64,000 nt of DNA from Desulfuromonadales bacterium (GTDB lineage: Bacteria; Desulfobacterota; Desulfuromonadia; Geobacterales; Pseudopelobacteraceae): positions 1 through 64,000 of the forward strand of contig JACAAY010000010.1 of the NCBI GenBank assembly GCA_013377095.1, read 5' to 3'. Positions 31,099 through 40,853 of this stretch are shown in pieces. The position numbers were made by a program, and so were the translations under genes. Within the stretch, counting starts at the first letter, position 1. Every line of letters starts with the position of its first letter. The notes beneath the pieces are model-generated. The model made no database searches, was not told the DNA's origin, and was given only the letters and a program-made list of their open reading frames with translations.

Positions 31099-31695
31099 AT
31101 GCCGGATGAACGCAATGACCAGCTTAAAGCGCTCACGGAACAGATTATGCGGCTTTTGCGCGGAGAGACGGCCGAAGCGGTGGAAAACAGCACCGACTTC
31201 GATCCAGCGCTGAAAGAGCTGTGTAATGCCGTGAACAGGCTGATCGGCTCATGTAACGATGCCCATGACTTCATCCGGGCCCTGGCGGAAGGCAACCTCG
31301 AAGTCCCTGCGCCGCCTCGAAATTTACTGATATCCCGCTTCAAACAGCTTCAGGCCAATCTTCTCCATCTCACCTGGCAGACGGGACAGATAGCAGCTGG
31401 CGACTACAGCCAGAGGGTCTACTTCATGGGTGGATTTTCCTCTTCATTCAATGCGATGGTGGAAGCCCTGGAGGAGAAACGAAGGACCGAGACCTTGCTT
31501 CGGGAAACCCAGGCAAAGGTTAAACACCTGGAAGGAATCATCCCCATTTGCATGTACTGCAAGAAAATTCGGGATGACAAGGCCTGTTGGCAGCAGTTGG
31601 AACAGTACATCACCGAGCACTCCGAAGCACTGTTCAGTCACGGTATATGCCCTGATTGTCTTACAAAAGCAAAGGCCGACCTTGAAATAGCTTAA
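31099..31695 (+). CDS. Cytoplasmic HAMP-like protein with C-terminal CxxC/CxxC motif
   Basis: A 198-residue soluble protein. Residues about 40-145 look like HAMP-type helical repeats (FIRALAEGNLEV, QIAAGDYSQRVYFMGGFSSSFNAMVEALEEKR), and a coiled coil leads to a conserved tail: GIIPICMYCKKIRDDKACWQQLEQYI then HGICPDCLTK. The four cysteines (two CxxC) may bind a metal. The same tail is seen at the ends of many sensor kinases and receivers in related bacteria, but here no kinase is attached. It begins 3 bases after the V4R stop. The function is not established. Confidence 0.75.
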   Translation: MPDERNDQLKALTEQIMRLLRGETAEAVENSTDFDPALKELCNAVNRLIGSCNDAHDFIRALAEGNLEVPAPPRNLLISRFKQLQANLLHLTWQTGQIAAGDYSQRVYFMGGFSSSFNAMVEALEEKRRTETLLRETQAKVKHLEGIIPICMYCKKIRDDKACWQQLEQYITEHSEALFSHGICPDCLTKAKADLEIA

Positions 31696-31824
31696 AAATG
31701 CGGAATAGAATCATTTAAGCGCTCTTTGCCAAGCATGGTAAACGAAAGGCAAAAATGGTGCTAAACTATTCAGGCCATGATCCGCCTTCTCACTCAGCGC
31801 CAATAACACAAATGGAACTACTCC

Positions 31825-33972
31825 ATGAACGTTGATTCCACATACAATACCCGCAGTCTCGTTCTCATCGTAGACGATGATTTCTTTATCCGCACGCTTG
31901 CCCGTGATGCCCTGGGGCAGGCTGGTTTTGAAACGGAAGAGACCTCTGACGGCGATGAGGCCCTGTCCCTGTTCAGCCGGCTGCAACCGGATATCGTCCT
32001 GCTTGATGTCATGCTGCCGGGTACGGATGGCTTCACGGTGTGCAGACAGATTCGCGAACACCCCGAGGGTGCCAATACACCCATTCTGATGATGACGGGA
32101 CTCGATGATGTCGAGTCCATCAGGAAAGCCTATGATTCAGGCGCAACGGATTTCATTTCCAAGCCTTTCAACTGGCATGTTCTGGGATATCGGGTGCAAT
32201 ACATGCTGCGGTCAAGCCGGACACTGTACGATCTGGACAACAGCCGACTCAGTCTTAGCTATGCCCAGCGCATTGCCCGCTTGGGAAGCTGGGAGTGGAA
32301 TGTGGAGAACGACCGCATGCGCTGGTCCGATGCGGTCTATGAGATCTTCAATGTGGATCCCCAGGAACTTGACAAGACCTATCAAGCGTTTCTGAACTTT
32401 ATTCATCCCCTGGACAAGGAACTGGTCAGTTCGGCGGTGGAAGAGGCTCTTACCCAAAAGAAACCCTACAGTATCGACCATCAGATCCTGCTACCCGATG
32501 GCCGCGAGCGCTTCGTTCATAGCGAGGCGGAGGTCATTGCCGATAAAAACGGCAAACCGGTGCGTATGGCCGGTATCATGCAGGACATCACCGAGCGAAA
32601 AGAAGCCGAGAAACAGATCAGAAACCTGGCCTATTTCGACAGCCTGACCGGCCTGCCCAACCGGATTCTCTTCAAGGAGAACCTTGACCATGCCCTGGCC
32701 CATGCCGGACGCAAGAGCAGCAAAGTTGCCACGCTCTTTCTCGATCTGGACCGCTTCAAATGGATCAATGACACCATGGGGCATAGCGTGGGTGACAAAC
32801 TGCTGCAGGAGTTTGCCTCACGACTGTCAAAAACGGTCCGCAAAAGCGACTGCATCACCCATGACAACCTCAGTCAACCGTTCTATTCCATTGCCCGTCT
32901 CGGCGGAGACGAGTTTACCATCATTCTGGATGACATTAACCGCTCCCAGGATGCTGCCATCGTTGCACGCCGGATCATCGAGGAGTCATCAAAACCCTTT
33001 TTTCTCGAAGGGCACGAGGTGTTCGTGACGGCCAGTATTGGCATCAGTATCTACCCCGACGACGCCAATGACATCGTCACCCTGATCAAGTACGCCGACA
33101 CGGCCATGTATCATGCCAAGGATCTGGGAAAAAACAACTTCCAGTTCTATTCCCGATCCATGACCGACAATGCCTTCGAGCTGCTTCTGCTGGAGAATCA
33201 GCTGCGGCATGCCCTGGAACGGGAGGAATTCACCCTGCATTACCAGCCCCAGGTCGACATGGTGAGTGGCCAGGTATTTTGTCTGGAGGCTCTGCTGCGC
33301 TGGCACAACCCTGAGCTCGGCATGATACCACCGTCAACGTTTATTCCTCTGGCGGAAGAGACGGGACTGATCGTCGGGATTGATGAATGGGTTTTGAAGG
33401 CGGTTTGCAGACAGCTCAAGGTCTGGGAGGAGGAGGGGTTGCCCCCGGTCCGTGTCGCGGTCAACCTGTCCGGCCAGAACTTCGTTCAGAAAAATCTGCC
33501 GGAAAGGATCCGCGCCATTCTGGAGACAAGTGGAGTGCGTCCCGAATGTATCGAGCTGGAACTGACCGAGGGAGTGCTTATGAAAAATGGTGAAGAGACC
33601 GTCGCTACCCTGAATGATCTGAAGGCGATGGGGCTTTCACTGGCGATTGATGATTTCGGTACCGGATATTCCTCGCTCAGCTACCTGAAACGCTTCCAAC
33701 TTGACACCCTGAAGATTGATAAATCGTTTGTCCAGAACATTGAATCCGACAGTGAAAATGCAGCCATCGTCACGGCGATCATTGCACTGGCCGAGAGCAT
33801 GAAACTGAGGATCGTAACCGAAGGGGTCGAGACGGCTGAACAGCTCGATACTCTGCGCAACCTCGGCTGCCATCGTATCCAGGGTTTTTTGCTCGATCGT
33901 CCGCAGACGAGCAGCGACATAACCCTGCAGCTGCGCGATGGCAAGAGCTACCCCAAAGCGTCGCTTCCCTGA
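31825..33972 (+). CDS. Response regulator with PAS, GGDEF and EAL domains
   Basis: A 715-residue c-di-GMP protein: receiver (about 1-125, phospho-Asp in IVLLDVMLPGTDGF), PAS with PAC (about 140-265), GGDEF (about 270-440, motif GGDEF and LDLDRFKWINDTMGHSVGD intact) and EAL (about 455-705, motif EALLRW, with DDFGTGYSSLSYL and later catalytic residues present). Both activities could be functional; GGDEF often regulates EAL in such fusions. The Asp of GHxxGD argues against cGAMP synthesis. It stands alone, 129 bases after the HAMP/CxxC gene; that gap shows no clear promoter. Confidence 0.93.
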   Translation: MNVDSTYNTRSLVLIVDDDFFIRTLARDALGQAGFETEETSDGDEALSLFSRLQPDIVLLDVMLPGTDGFTVCRQIREHPEGANTPILMMTGLDDVESIRKAYDSGATDFISKPFNWHVLGYRVQYMLRSSRTLYDLDNSRLSLSYAQRIARLGSWEWNVENDRMRWSDAVYEIFNVDPQELDKTYQAFLNFIHPLDKELVSSAVEEALTQKKPYSIDHQILLPDGRERFVHSEAEVIADKNGKPVRMAGIMQDITERKEAEKQIRNLAYFDSLTGLPNRILFKENLDHALAHAGRKSSKVATLFLDLDRFKWINDTMGHSVGDKLLQEFASRLSKTVRKSDCITHDNLSQPFYSIARLGGDEFTIILDDINRSQDAAIVARRIIEESSKPFFLEGHEVFVTASIGISIYPDDANDIVTLIKYADTAMYHAKDLGKNNFQFYSRSMTDNAFELLLLENQLRHALEREEFTLHYQPQVDMVSGQVFCLEALLRWHNPELGMIPPSTFIPLAEETGLIVGIDEWVLKAVCRQLKVWEEEGLPPVRVAVNLSGQNFVQKNLPERIRAILETSGVRPECIELELTEGVLMKNGEETVATLNDLKAMGLSLAIDDFGTGYSSLSYLKRFQLDTLKIDKSFVQNIESDSENAAIVTAIIALAESMKLRIVTEGVETAEQLDTLRNLGCHRIQGFLLDRPQTSSDITLQLRDGKSYPKASLP

Positions 33973-33983
33973 AACGGTCATCG

Positions 33984-34793
33984 CTATCCGCTACTCCCTA
34001 AGGTTGCCAATCCGAACAGATACGCCGGTTGGTAGTCCGGTTTTGCGCCGGCACACATTAAATGCGTTTCTCCCCGCGTCCCAAATCCCAACTCCCGCAA
34101 AAGAGCCGAGCATGGACCATTTGACAATGGAGCATCGCAGAGGACGTTTGTTCCCGCCGCAACCGCTGCCAAAGCTCTGGATATGACCCGCCCGACGACG
34201 CGGTGGTCCCGTGCAGCGCAGGGACCGATCTGCACAGCCTCCCCGACAGGTTGCATGACTGCCCAGGCCGATTCTTCCGCCACAACAGTCCCTCGATCTG
34301 CTACCCATTCCAGCAGGAGTTCCCGTCGATCCCCCCAGCACAACCTGTCCAATGCCGCATCAAAGCGTGCGTCACCTCTTCCACCGAAATCATTTGCGCC
34401 ACCTGCTTGCACAACCCAGCGCACAATTCTGTCAATACTTTTAAAGCCATGCTTTTCATACAGAGGTCTGCCCATTGCGGAGGCGGTCAGCCAAATGGTT
34501 TCAGCCCCGGCGTACCGGAGCGACTTCAACGCCCGCACAAACAGCGCTTCACCGATCCCTGCTCCACGACAATCGGGTCTGACAAGCAGATTGCCGATCC
34601 AGCCGCTACGGTCATGCTTGAGGGAGGACACAAAGCCGACCGTAGCGCCTGTTTCGTCCTGCATACAAAAACAACCCTCGGGAAATACTGCCAGCAAAAA
34701 ATCCAGCTCATATCGTCCGGTCACCCACTGCTCGGCAGCCGCCAGACACAGAAAATGTTCACTATCTTCCACCCGAAAAGGTTTTATGACCAT
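33984..34793 (-). CDS. GNAT acetyltransferase, two-domain type
   Basis: A 269-residue acetyltransferase. The N-terminal GNAT domain (about 1-135) shows IGNLLVRPDCRGAGIGEALF (acetyl-CoA loop) and LYEKHGFKSI; the C-terminal half (about 160-269) resembles the second domain of YitH-type GNAT proteins. A GTG at 34799 is two codons further upstream and may also be used. It lies 24 bases downstream of nifB on the same strand, so it is probably in the nifB transcript. The substrate is unknown. Confidence 0.8.
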   Translation of the reverse strand: MVIKPFRVEDSEHFLCLAAAEQWVTGRYELDFLLAVFPEGCFCMQDETGATVGFVSSLKHDRSGWIGNLLVRPDCRGAGIGEALFVRALKSLRYAGAETIWLTASAMGRPLYEKHGFKSIDRIVRWVVQAGGANDFGGRGDARFDAALDRLCWGDRRELLLEWVADRGTVVAEESAWAVMQPVGEAVQIGPCAARDHRVVGRVISRALAAVAAGTNVLCDAPLSNGPCSALLRELGFGTRGETHLMCAGAKPDYQPAYLFGLATLGSSG

Positions 34794-34817
34794 GGCCACA
34801 TACTCAGGACGACGGCT

Positions 34818-35687
34818 CTATCTAACCGGCGGCGCGCAGGCTGATTCGCCGATGGTCACATCCTTGCCGATAAGTCCGATTGCATCGGCCCGACACTGCT
34901 TGCAGTGGGCAAACTGGCCGATAATCTTTTCATTCTCCTTGCGGACCTCTGCCAGTCGCTCTTCCGATGGTTGTTCGATATGGGCCAAATCCGCCTGGGG
35001 TATCAACGGCATGATATTCATGACAAACGCACCCAACTCCTTGACCCTGGCAGCGATCAGCGGAATCTGGTCATCGTTGATGCCCGGTACAAGCACCGCG
35101 TTGACTTTGATGGTCATACCCAGCTCTGCGGCCCGTTTAAGCCCCTCAAACTGATTGGCAATCAGGATGGCTGCCCCCTCAGTTCCGCGGTAGTGTGTGC
35201 CGTGGTAAACAATATGGCGATAGATCCGGGCGCCGACCTCCGGATCCACTGCGTTGATGGTTACGGTCAGGCTGTGCAGCCCCATTTCGTGGAGCCGGTC
35301 GATGGACTCAGGCAACAGCAGGCCATTGGTGCTCAAGCAGAGCATCAGGTGCGGAAACTCATTCTTGATCATCTCAAAAGTTTCAAAGGTTTCCTCGTTG
35401 GCCAGCGGATCGCCGGGGCCGGCAATACCGATAACCTTGATGATCGGTCCCACCACCGGACTGGCCATGACCTCCCGCACCTTTTGCAAAGCCTCCCCCG
35501 GTGTCAGCAATCGACTGGTCACGCCTGGTCGGGACTCATTGGCGCAGTCATGCTTGCGGCTGCAGTAGCCACATTTGATGTTGCAGCGTGGTGCAACCGC
35601 CAGATGCATCCGTCCATTTTTGTGGTGATTGCCACCAAAACAGGGGTGCCCCTGAATTTTATTTTTCATATCGCAAGCCTGTGCCAT
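34818..35687 (-). CDS. nifB: Nitrogenase cofactor biosynthesis protein NifB (radical SAM)
   Basis: A 289-residue radical SAM enzyme that fuses two [4Fe-4S] clusters and inserts carbide to form NifB-cofactor. The radical SAM motif CNIKCGYC is at about 35-42, preceded by HPCFGGNHHKNGRMHLAVAPR, and the GIAGPGDPLAN (GGE-like) motif is at about 88. A C-terminal cysteine pair, CKQCRADAIG, provides further cluster ligands. It lacks the C-terminal NifX domain of many NifB proteins, so separate NifX proteins must serve as carriers. AAAGGAG precedes the ATG. It has its own sigma54 promoter and leader terminator. Confidence 0.97.
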   Translation of the reverse strand: MAQACDMKNKIQGHPCFGGNHHKNGRMHLAVAPRCNIKCGYCSRKHDCANESRPGVTSRLLTPGEALQKVREVMASPVVGPIIKVIGIAGPGDPLANEETFETFEMIKNEFPHLMLCLSTNGLLLPESIDRLHEMGLHSLTVTINAVDPEVGARIYRHIVYHGTHYRGTEGAAILIANQFEGLKRAAELGMTIKVNAVLVPGINDDQIPLIAARVKELGAFVMNIMPLIPQADLAHIEQPSEERLAEVRKENEKIIGQFAHCKQCRADAIGLIGKDVTIGESACAPPVR

Positions 35688-35708
35688 GATTTTGCTCCTT
35701 TCAAGACG

Positions 35709-35747
35709 GAAAAAGCCCGCAGGTCACTCACCGCGAACTCCATTGCC
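35709..35747 (-). terminator. nifB leader: terminator with a divergent ANTAR-type hexaloop
   Basis: The minus-strand leader has AGTTCGCGG (35731-35739) pairing with CCTGCGGGCT (35714-35723), with one bulge and two G-U pairs, followed by TTTTT. Just before it is GGC-AATGGA-GTT, a hexaloop with A1 and G4 but a stem of one C-G and two G-U pairs. The layout matches nifH and nifEN, but the antiterminator hairpin is weaker. It is therefore a less certain member of the set. Confidence 0.6.
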
Positions 35748-35807
35748 TCAACGAAAACAGTGTGTATTCGGTTGGTTTCTTGCCACTTGCTCTAATGTCT
35801 TATCTCC

Positions 35808-35825
35808 TAGCACAGAGCAGGCCAA
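35808..35825 (-). promoter_or_regulatory. Sigma54 promoter of nifB
   Basis: The minus strand reads TTGGCCTGCTCTGTGCTA with GG at 35823/35822 and GC at 35811/35810. The predicted start is near 35798, leaving a leader of about 110 bases that holds the terminator. The stretch from 35826 to 36030 between nifB and draG shows no gene. Confidence 0.8.
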
Positions 35826-36028
35826 TTTTGTAACCAATCGTAAAAAGATGAGAACATGCCCAATACACTAGCCTTCAGGCACTCAATTGCCTGGTAACGT
35901 ATTTTATATAAGTCCCCCACGCCCCACAAATGCTTACTTTGTAGGCAGTGCGTCTATTGATCGTGCTGTCATTACCGTGTGAATCTAAAAAAGCATCCTG
36001 ACAATGGGGCTTGACGGACATTCCCTGT

Positions 36029-36046
36029 CTGGATTGGTTTTTGCAA
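36029..36046 (+). promoter_or_regulatory. Sigma54 promoter of draG
   Basis: CTGGATTGGTTTTTGCAA has GG at 36031-36032 and GC at 36043-36044, with a consensus TTGCA -12 half and a less conserved -24 half. The predicted start is near 36056, 54 bases before draG. Confidence 0.62.
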
Positions 36047-36109
36047 GCTCTCATGTGGCCTCGCTCAAGCAATGTCTGCACCATTGCAGCGCCGCAAAGG
36101 AATCCTGCC

Positions 36110-37015
36110 ATGTTTTGTCAGTACGACCTGAAAGATATTCACGATCGAGCCCGTGCGGCTTTTCTTGGTATGGCAATCGGCGATGCCCTGGGTGCCACGG
36201 TTGAGTTCATGACCGCTCCGGAAATCCAGGCCAAATACGGGGTATTCAAAAATATCATCGGTGGCGGCTGGTTGCGCCTCAAACCGGGTCAGGTCACCGA
36301 CGACACGGAGATGGCCCTCTGTATTGCCCGGGCAATTGTCCGGTCACAGGGGTGGTCGCTGGAACAGGTTGCACGCAACTTTGCGGATTGGCTGAAGTCC
36401 CGGCCGGTGGATTGCGGCGATACCTGCCGCAAGGGGATTCGCTCCTATATGCTGCATGGAGCCCTCGAAGCAGCACCCAATGAGTGGGATGCCGGCAATG
36501 GGGCCGCCATGCGGATCCTGCCGGTGGCGCTCTTTTCGCTGCCCGACGAAACCCTGCTTAAAAAATACGCATTGGAGCAGGCCCACCTGACCCATAACAA
36601 CCCGGTATCCGACGCAGCCTGCGCCTGTCTCGGCAAAATGATCCATCTGGCCCTGTGTGGTGAATCAAAAAAACGATTGCGGCGGGAGGTGGATGGATTG
36701 GTAGCCCGCTTTCCAACCTTTTCCTTTGAGCCGTACCACGGTCTGGCTACCGGATATGTGGTTGATACTCTCCAAACGGTTTTTCACTTTTTTTTCAGGG
36801 GCAGGGATCTTGAGGAGTGCGTGGTTGGAACGATCAATCAGGGAGGGGACGCCGACACTACCGGTGCCATCTGCGGCATGCTGGCCGGCGCATATTACGG
36901 CATGGAGGGCATCCCCCAGCGCTGGCTGAAGAAAATGGACAAAAAGGTGGTCAGTGAAATTGAAACAGTGACCGGACGGCTGGTGGCTGCCAGTCCCTTG
37001 GGGCGCGCGAGTTGA
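36110..37015 (+). CDS. draG: Dinitrogenase reductase activating glycohydrolase (DraG)
   Basis: A 301-residue ADP-ribosylglycohydrolase that removes ADP-ribose from NifH and restores nitrogenase. Metal-binding motifs of the family are present: GDALGATVEF near the N-terminus, QVTDDTEMAL (about 62-71), and NQGGDADTTGAICGMLAGAYYG near the C-terminus. Length matches DraG. The start at 36110 (MFCQYDLKD) has AAAGG about 8 bases upstream; the long frame from 36011 is non-conserved and would begin before the predicted transcript start. DraT lies 33 kb away at 1998. Confidence 0.94.
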   Translation: MFCQYDLKDIHDRARAAFLGMAIGDALGATVEFMTAPEIQAKYGVFKNIIGGGWLRLKPGQVTDDTEMALCIARAIVRSQGWSLEQVARNFADWLKSRPVDCGDTCRKGIRSYMLHGALEAAPNEWDAGNGAAMRILPVALFSLPDETLLKKYALEQAHLTHNNPVSDAACACLGKMIHLALCGESKKRLRREVDGLVARFPTFSFEPYHGLATGYVVDTLQTVFHFFFRGRDLEECVVGTINQGGDADTTGAICGMLAGAYYGMEGIPQRWLKKMDKKVVSEIETVTGRLVAASPLGRAS

Positions 37016-37048
37016 ATTGCATCTTACGGAAAGCGAGGAAGAGAGCGA

Positions 37049-37423
37049 CTACTCCGCGGGCGTACAGGAAAACCGGCCAACCACATCCAGCACCTGCTGA
37101 ACCGTGAATGGCTTGGGAATCAACTCCCTGACGCCTGCCATACGTGCGCTGCTTTCAAACATATTTCGGCAGAGGGAGCTGCACATGATGAGTTTGGCGT
37201 CCCGATCCAGTGCAACGATCTTCCTGCTGGCCTCGATGCCATTCATCTCGGGCATCATATTATCCAGGATGGTTATTGCCGGTCGGAGCTCGCGGTATTT
37301 TTCTACCGCTTCGGCACCATCACCTGCCTCGGCAATCACCCTGTAGCCGTCAGACTCCAGGATCCTGCGCAAAATACGCCGAATGATCGGATCGTCATCT
37401 ACAACCATAATAGTGTGATTCAT
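37049..37423 (-). CDS. Single-domain response regulator (CheY-like)
   Basis: A 124-residue stand-alone receiver. Acidic pocket VVDDDPIIRRIL, phospho-Asp about 55 in ITILDNMMPEMNGIEA, conserved switch Ser and Lys (IMCSSL, ELIPKPF). It has no output domain, so it acts by protein contact, for example on a flagellar motor, a kinase relay or a CheX-type phosphatase. The start at 37423 (MNHTIMVVDDD) is chosen over a frame extended to 37504 that adds a basic non-conserved tail. It converges with draG. Confidence 0.88.
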   Translation of the reverse strand: MNHTIMVVDDDPIIRRILRRILESDGYRVIAEAGDGAEAVEKYRELRPAITILDNMMPEMNGIEASRKIVALDRDAKLIMCSSLCRNMFESSARMAGVRELIPKPFTVQQVLDVVGRFSCTPAE

Positions 37424-37613
37424 GATGGTTAGTTGATCTGCAACCCGCGAGGGGAACAGATGTCTCCTCCTGGCTCTGATGGATCGGCTGGAGGAAGGAT
37501 ACATAACGAAAGGTTACGGATTGGATACGTATTCCATAGACCGTTTGCTAATTGTGCAAAAAAAAAAAACGCGGAAAGGAGAGGGAACATCCGTTTCTCG
37601 TGAAAGAATGTAT
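37424..37613. other. Intergenic stretch without a convincing gene
   Basis: Between the CheY-like gene and the end of the broken regulator. On the minus strand it holds a short CGGA/TCCG stem followed by a run of ten or eleven T (near 37558-37600), a possible weak terminator of the upstream gene. A plus-strand frame of 107 codons (37479-37802) overlaps the regulator, lacks a Shine-Dalgarno and looks non-coding. Confidence 0.4.
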
Positions 37614-40600
37614 TCACTCCAGAGTTTTTTTGTAGAGGACAATCGTTTTTTGTGGGGGAGTGATTCCGTGACAGGTGAGGTCATCTTTACAGTGCAAGCA
37701 TATGGTGACAACATCTTCTGTGAGACCCGCCGACTGGCAACATTCCATCAGCACCGGTACACCTCTTCGGCAAGATCGTCAACGTCCAACCCACGCTGGT
37801 AGCAGGCAACCGCGCGATCGGCGGCACCCTTCTCGCGCCACAGGTTTCCCTGTGCCACGACAGCATGTTTGAATCTGTCCCGCAGACGCTTGCGCAGGGT
37901 TACAGTCCAGGGCTTATCATGGTCCTCATCCAGAAAATGGCCGCGATAGAGGCAAAGCGCCTTTTCAGCACGGCGCATATATTCATCGTCCCGATCATCA
38001 GATCCTCTGGTCTGGAGCATCTCTTCAAAAGCCCAGGCATCAACCCACACCTGATGCTGGTCAAGGGAAAGTTTTCCCTCCCGGATCTGAACAACTCTTT
38101 CATTCCCTAACATCTCACGCAAACGGTGAAGGGTAATCTTCAGCGAATTTTTGGCTGTGTCCCCATCCGACTCCGGCCAGAGCAGATCGGCAACCTGCCC
38201 CTCACGCGATTCGGAGCCTCCCAGCACGATAAGACTCTTGAGCATTTCAAGAGGTTTTTTCTGAACCTTTCCGCTAGATCGCATTAGGTTGCCATTGATA
38301 TACAGCTCGAAACGCCCCAGGGAATAAATTTTGACCTTCCAGGGCCACTCTTCCATATCCATGGGCGGCTTTTGGGGAACAAGGCCCCGGCTCCGGATAA
38401 GGCCGCGGACATAATCCGTTTCAATTCCCGCCTGAAGTGCTTTCAGGCACAATCGAACCATGATTTCCGGCTGCCACCAGTAGGTATTGACTATTCCACA
38501 GGCTCTTCCAAGCGCAAACGCAGAGCACAGCAGATCGATACCAACGACTTCCCGCCCCTGTTCCAGTTCCATCTCGGCTTCCAGCACCAGACACATGAAC
38601 TCCACCACTCGACTGCGCATCCTCACACCCACCGCACGGGCCATATCAAGGTGCTTTCGCGCGCTGCAGTCATCTCCGCGCCTGAAGCACAGCTCAGCAA
38701 GGCTGGTATGGAGCACGGCATGACAGGGTAGGTTGTCCAGGCCGGCCAGAATCGAGCCGGCGATTTCGAGATTCAGGTACGCTCCGGCCAGGTCTCCCTT
38801 TGCTCTCGCCCGCCATGCAAGGCCGAAATGATAATACCCCACATCCATCACTCCGGCCCTGCCCAGATTATCCTTTAGTCTGGCAAGCAGGATATCCGCC
38901 ATCGCCAGATCGCCATCACTCAATGCCGCGGCAAGACCGTGACCCAGGACATGACAGGTCCAGATGGAAATGCCGGTTTCTTCCGAAAGCTTGACAGCTT
39001 CGAAAACGGCCTCACGGCAGGAAACAAATGATGCGGTAAAGAAATCAACCAGGGCCTGGGTGGTTTTCAGGGTGATGATCGTCAAGTCGGACACAACTGC
39101 GCCACACGAGATATCGCCGAGCATATCAACAATGAACCTGGCCTTTACGATCTCACCGAACCAGAGGTTGAAAACCACGAGATACAGACCCGTTTCCAGT
39201 CGTACGGTGAAGTCAAGGGCACCGGGCTGGCAATAATACGCATATGCCCGCGCCTCCATCTCAGGAAGGCGGGGATGCTCAGGCTGCTGCAGAGACATGG
39301 CATTGAACAGACTAGCGATAACCCGCGCCTCGATTCCAGGGTTCGGAAAAACTGGATTCAGCTGCATGTATTCCTCAAGTGCGGGTATCCAGTCCTGATA
39401 GGCAAAGTCACTGTACAGGGTGGCATCGGCTCCGGCCGCCCATGAGAGGCACAGGCCAACTTGGTCACCACGTTCCCTGAAAATCTGGTAGGCACGCTTG
39501 AAACTTTCGAAACTCTCGGCCGGGTTTTCACAGAGCTGGCAAGCTCCCTTCCAGAAAAAGAGGTAGGGTGTTTTTTCTGCTCTATCTATTGGCAAACGCC
39601 CAATCCATTGCAGCATGGTTTTTGAGCGACCCTGGGTGATATAAACCGGAGCCTCCCGAATGATCAGCTGTGCCGCCTCCTCCCAGCACTGTGCCTCAAT
39701 CAGGAGTTCCACGGCGCTTTCCGTCCGGCCCAACTCATCCAGAACCGCTGCCGCATCATGACGGATAGTGTGTATTTCTTCACGGGAGAAATGCTGATGA
39801 GCCCTGTCAATCAGGAATTCCCGGAACAGTGGATGGTAACGGTAGGCAGATTCGGTTTCGAAGCGGCGTTCGGTAAAACAGTTCTTTTCATGCAGTTCGG
39901 AGAGAACTTGACCGGCATGGGGGACTCCGGTGAGTTTTTGCGCGGAAAACGGCTCAATTTCGGGGAGAAAGGCTGTTTTAAGCAGGAAAATGCGTGTTGC
40001 CTCGTCCATTCCAGCAAACAACTCCCCTGCAAAATAGTCAAATACTTCTTTAATGGGCAGCAGTTCCGGATTATTCAATGCCAAACCAGCATTCCCCGAT
40101 TCAAGAATAAGCACCAGTCCGGCAACCCATCCCTAGATTTTATCGTGCAGCCGCTGGATATTCTCCTTGACAGCGACACCCGTGTTACGCAGGTGCACAA
40201 TCGCTTCCGTCTCTACGGATGTCAGGCGGAGATCATTCCAACTGATCAGACTCAGCCTGCTCCGGGATCGGAGATGGATCAGCGAAGGGGGCGGTGCATT
40301 CCGACTGATAATAATGACGTTAATTCCCTGGGGAATCTCACACAAACCACTACGTAACACCTGGTGAAACAGTGATTCATCGGAGACTTCATGACAATCA
40401 TCGATGACCAGCACACAGGGAGCAGGGAGTGCTGCGAACAACTTTTCAAAATACCTTCTGCTGAAGGTTTCGACTCCCAACTGGTACTCTGGTGTCAAGG
40501 CGGGCAGGGTCGCGGGTAAAGCAAAATGGGTGTGATCGAGGGCCATACGGAGGTAATGGAACAACGTGGCAATGTCTTCATCCCCACTGTCGACCTGATA

Positions 40601-40786
40601 CCAGAGGCAGGGAAGCATTCTTGAATCGATATAACTTGCCACGAGGCTGGATTTCCCCGCCCCGCCCGGTCCGTTCACCCAGATAATCGGCCGAAGACGT
40701 GAACTATCCAACAGCCTGAACAGCCGTTCGCGCGGCACAATATCCGTCATCAGCGGACGGCTTATTTTGTTGATCCTGGCATTCAT
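37614..40786 (-). pseudogene. Broken ATPase-TPR-BTAD transcriptional regulator (amber codon and frameshift)
   Basis: An originally about 1058-codon MalT/AfsR-like regulator in three pieces. Piece 1 (40133-40786) has a STAND-type ATPase with Walker A GPGGAGKSS and Walker B CVLVIDDCHEV. An in-frame TAG at 40133-40135 interrupts LHDKI*GWVAGLVLILES, where a Glu or Gln codon is expected. The same frame then runs to 37748 through TPR-like helices and a winged-helix/BTAD output domain (SLGRFELYINGNLMRSSGKVQKKPLEML), stopping at EEVYRC. One base shift resumes the BTAD ending (LMECCQSAGLTEDVVTICLHCKDD ... IVLYKKTLE) to a TGA at 37614. It lies behind a riboswitch and its own promoter. Sequencing error cannot be excluded. 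Confidence 0.82.
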
Positions 40787-40812
40787 AAAAGGACCCTATG
40801 GTTGCAGGATGC

Positions 40813-40845
40813 AAAAAACCCCTATCAACGCACCGAAGATAGGGG
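40813..40845 (-). terminator. Riboswitch expression-platform terminator
   Basis: On the minus strand CCCCTATC (40838-40845) and GATAGGGG (40819-40826) form an 8-bp stem with an 11-base loop, followed by TTTTTT (40813-40818). It lies 8 bases after the GEMM-I aptamer and 27 bases before the broken regulator, so it is the likely switching element. Confidence 0.85.
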
Positions 40846-40853
40846 GAATCGGG

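Noticed and set aside
37479-37802. Plus-strand open frame of 107 codons beside the broken regulator
   Set aside because: It overlaps the conserved BTAD coding end, has no Shine-Dalgarno and no recognisable protein features.
40133-40135. TAG in the ATPase/BTAD regulator read as pyrrolysine or programmed read-through
   Set aside because: No pyrrolysine genes are seen, the site replaces a variable Glu/Gln position, and a second lesion lies near the 3' end, so simple gene decay is more likely.
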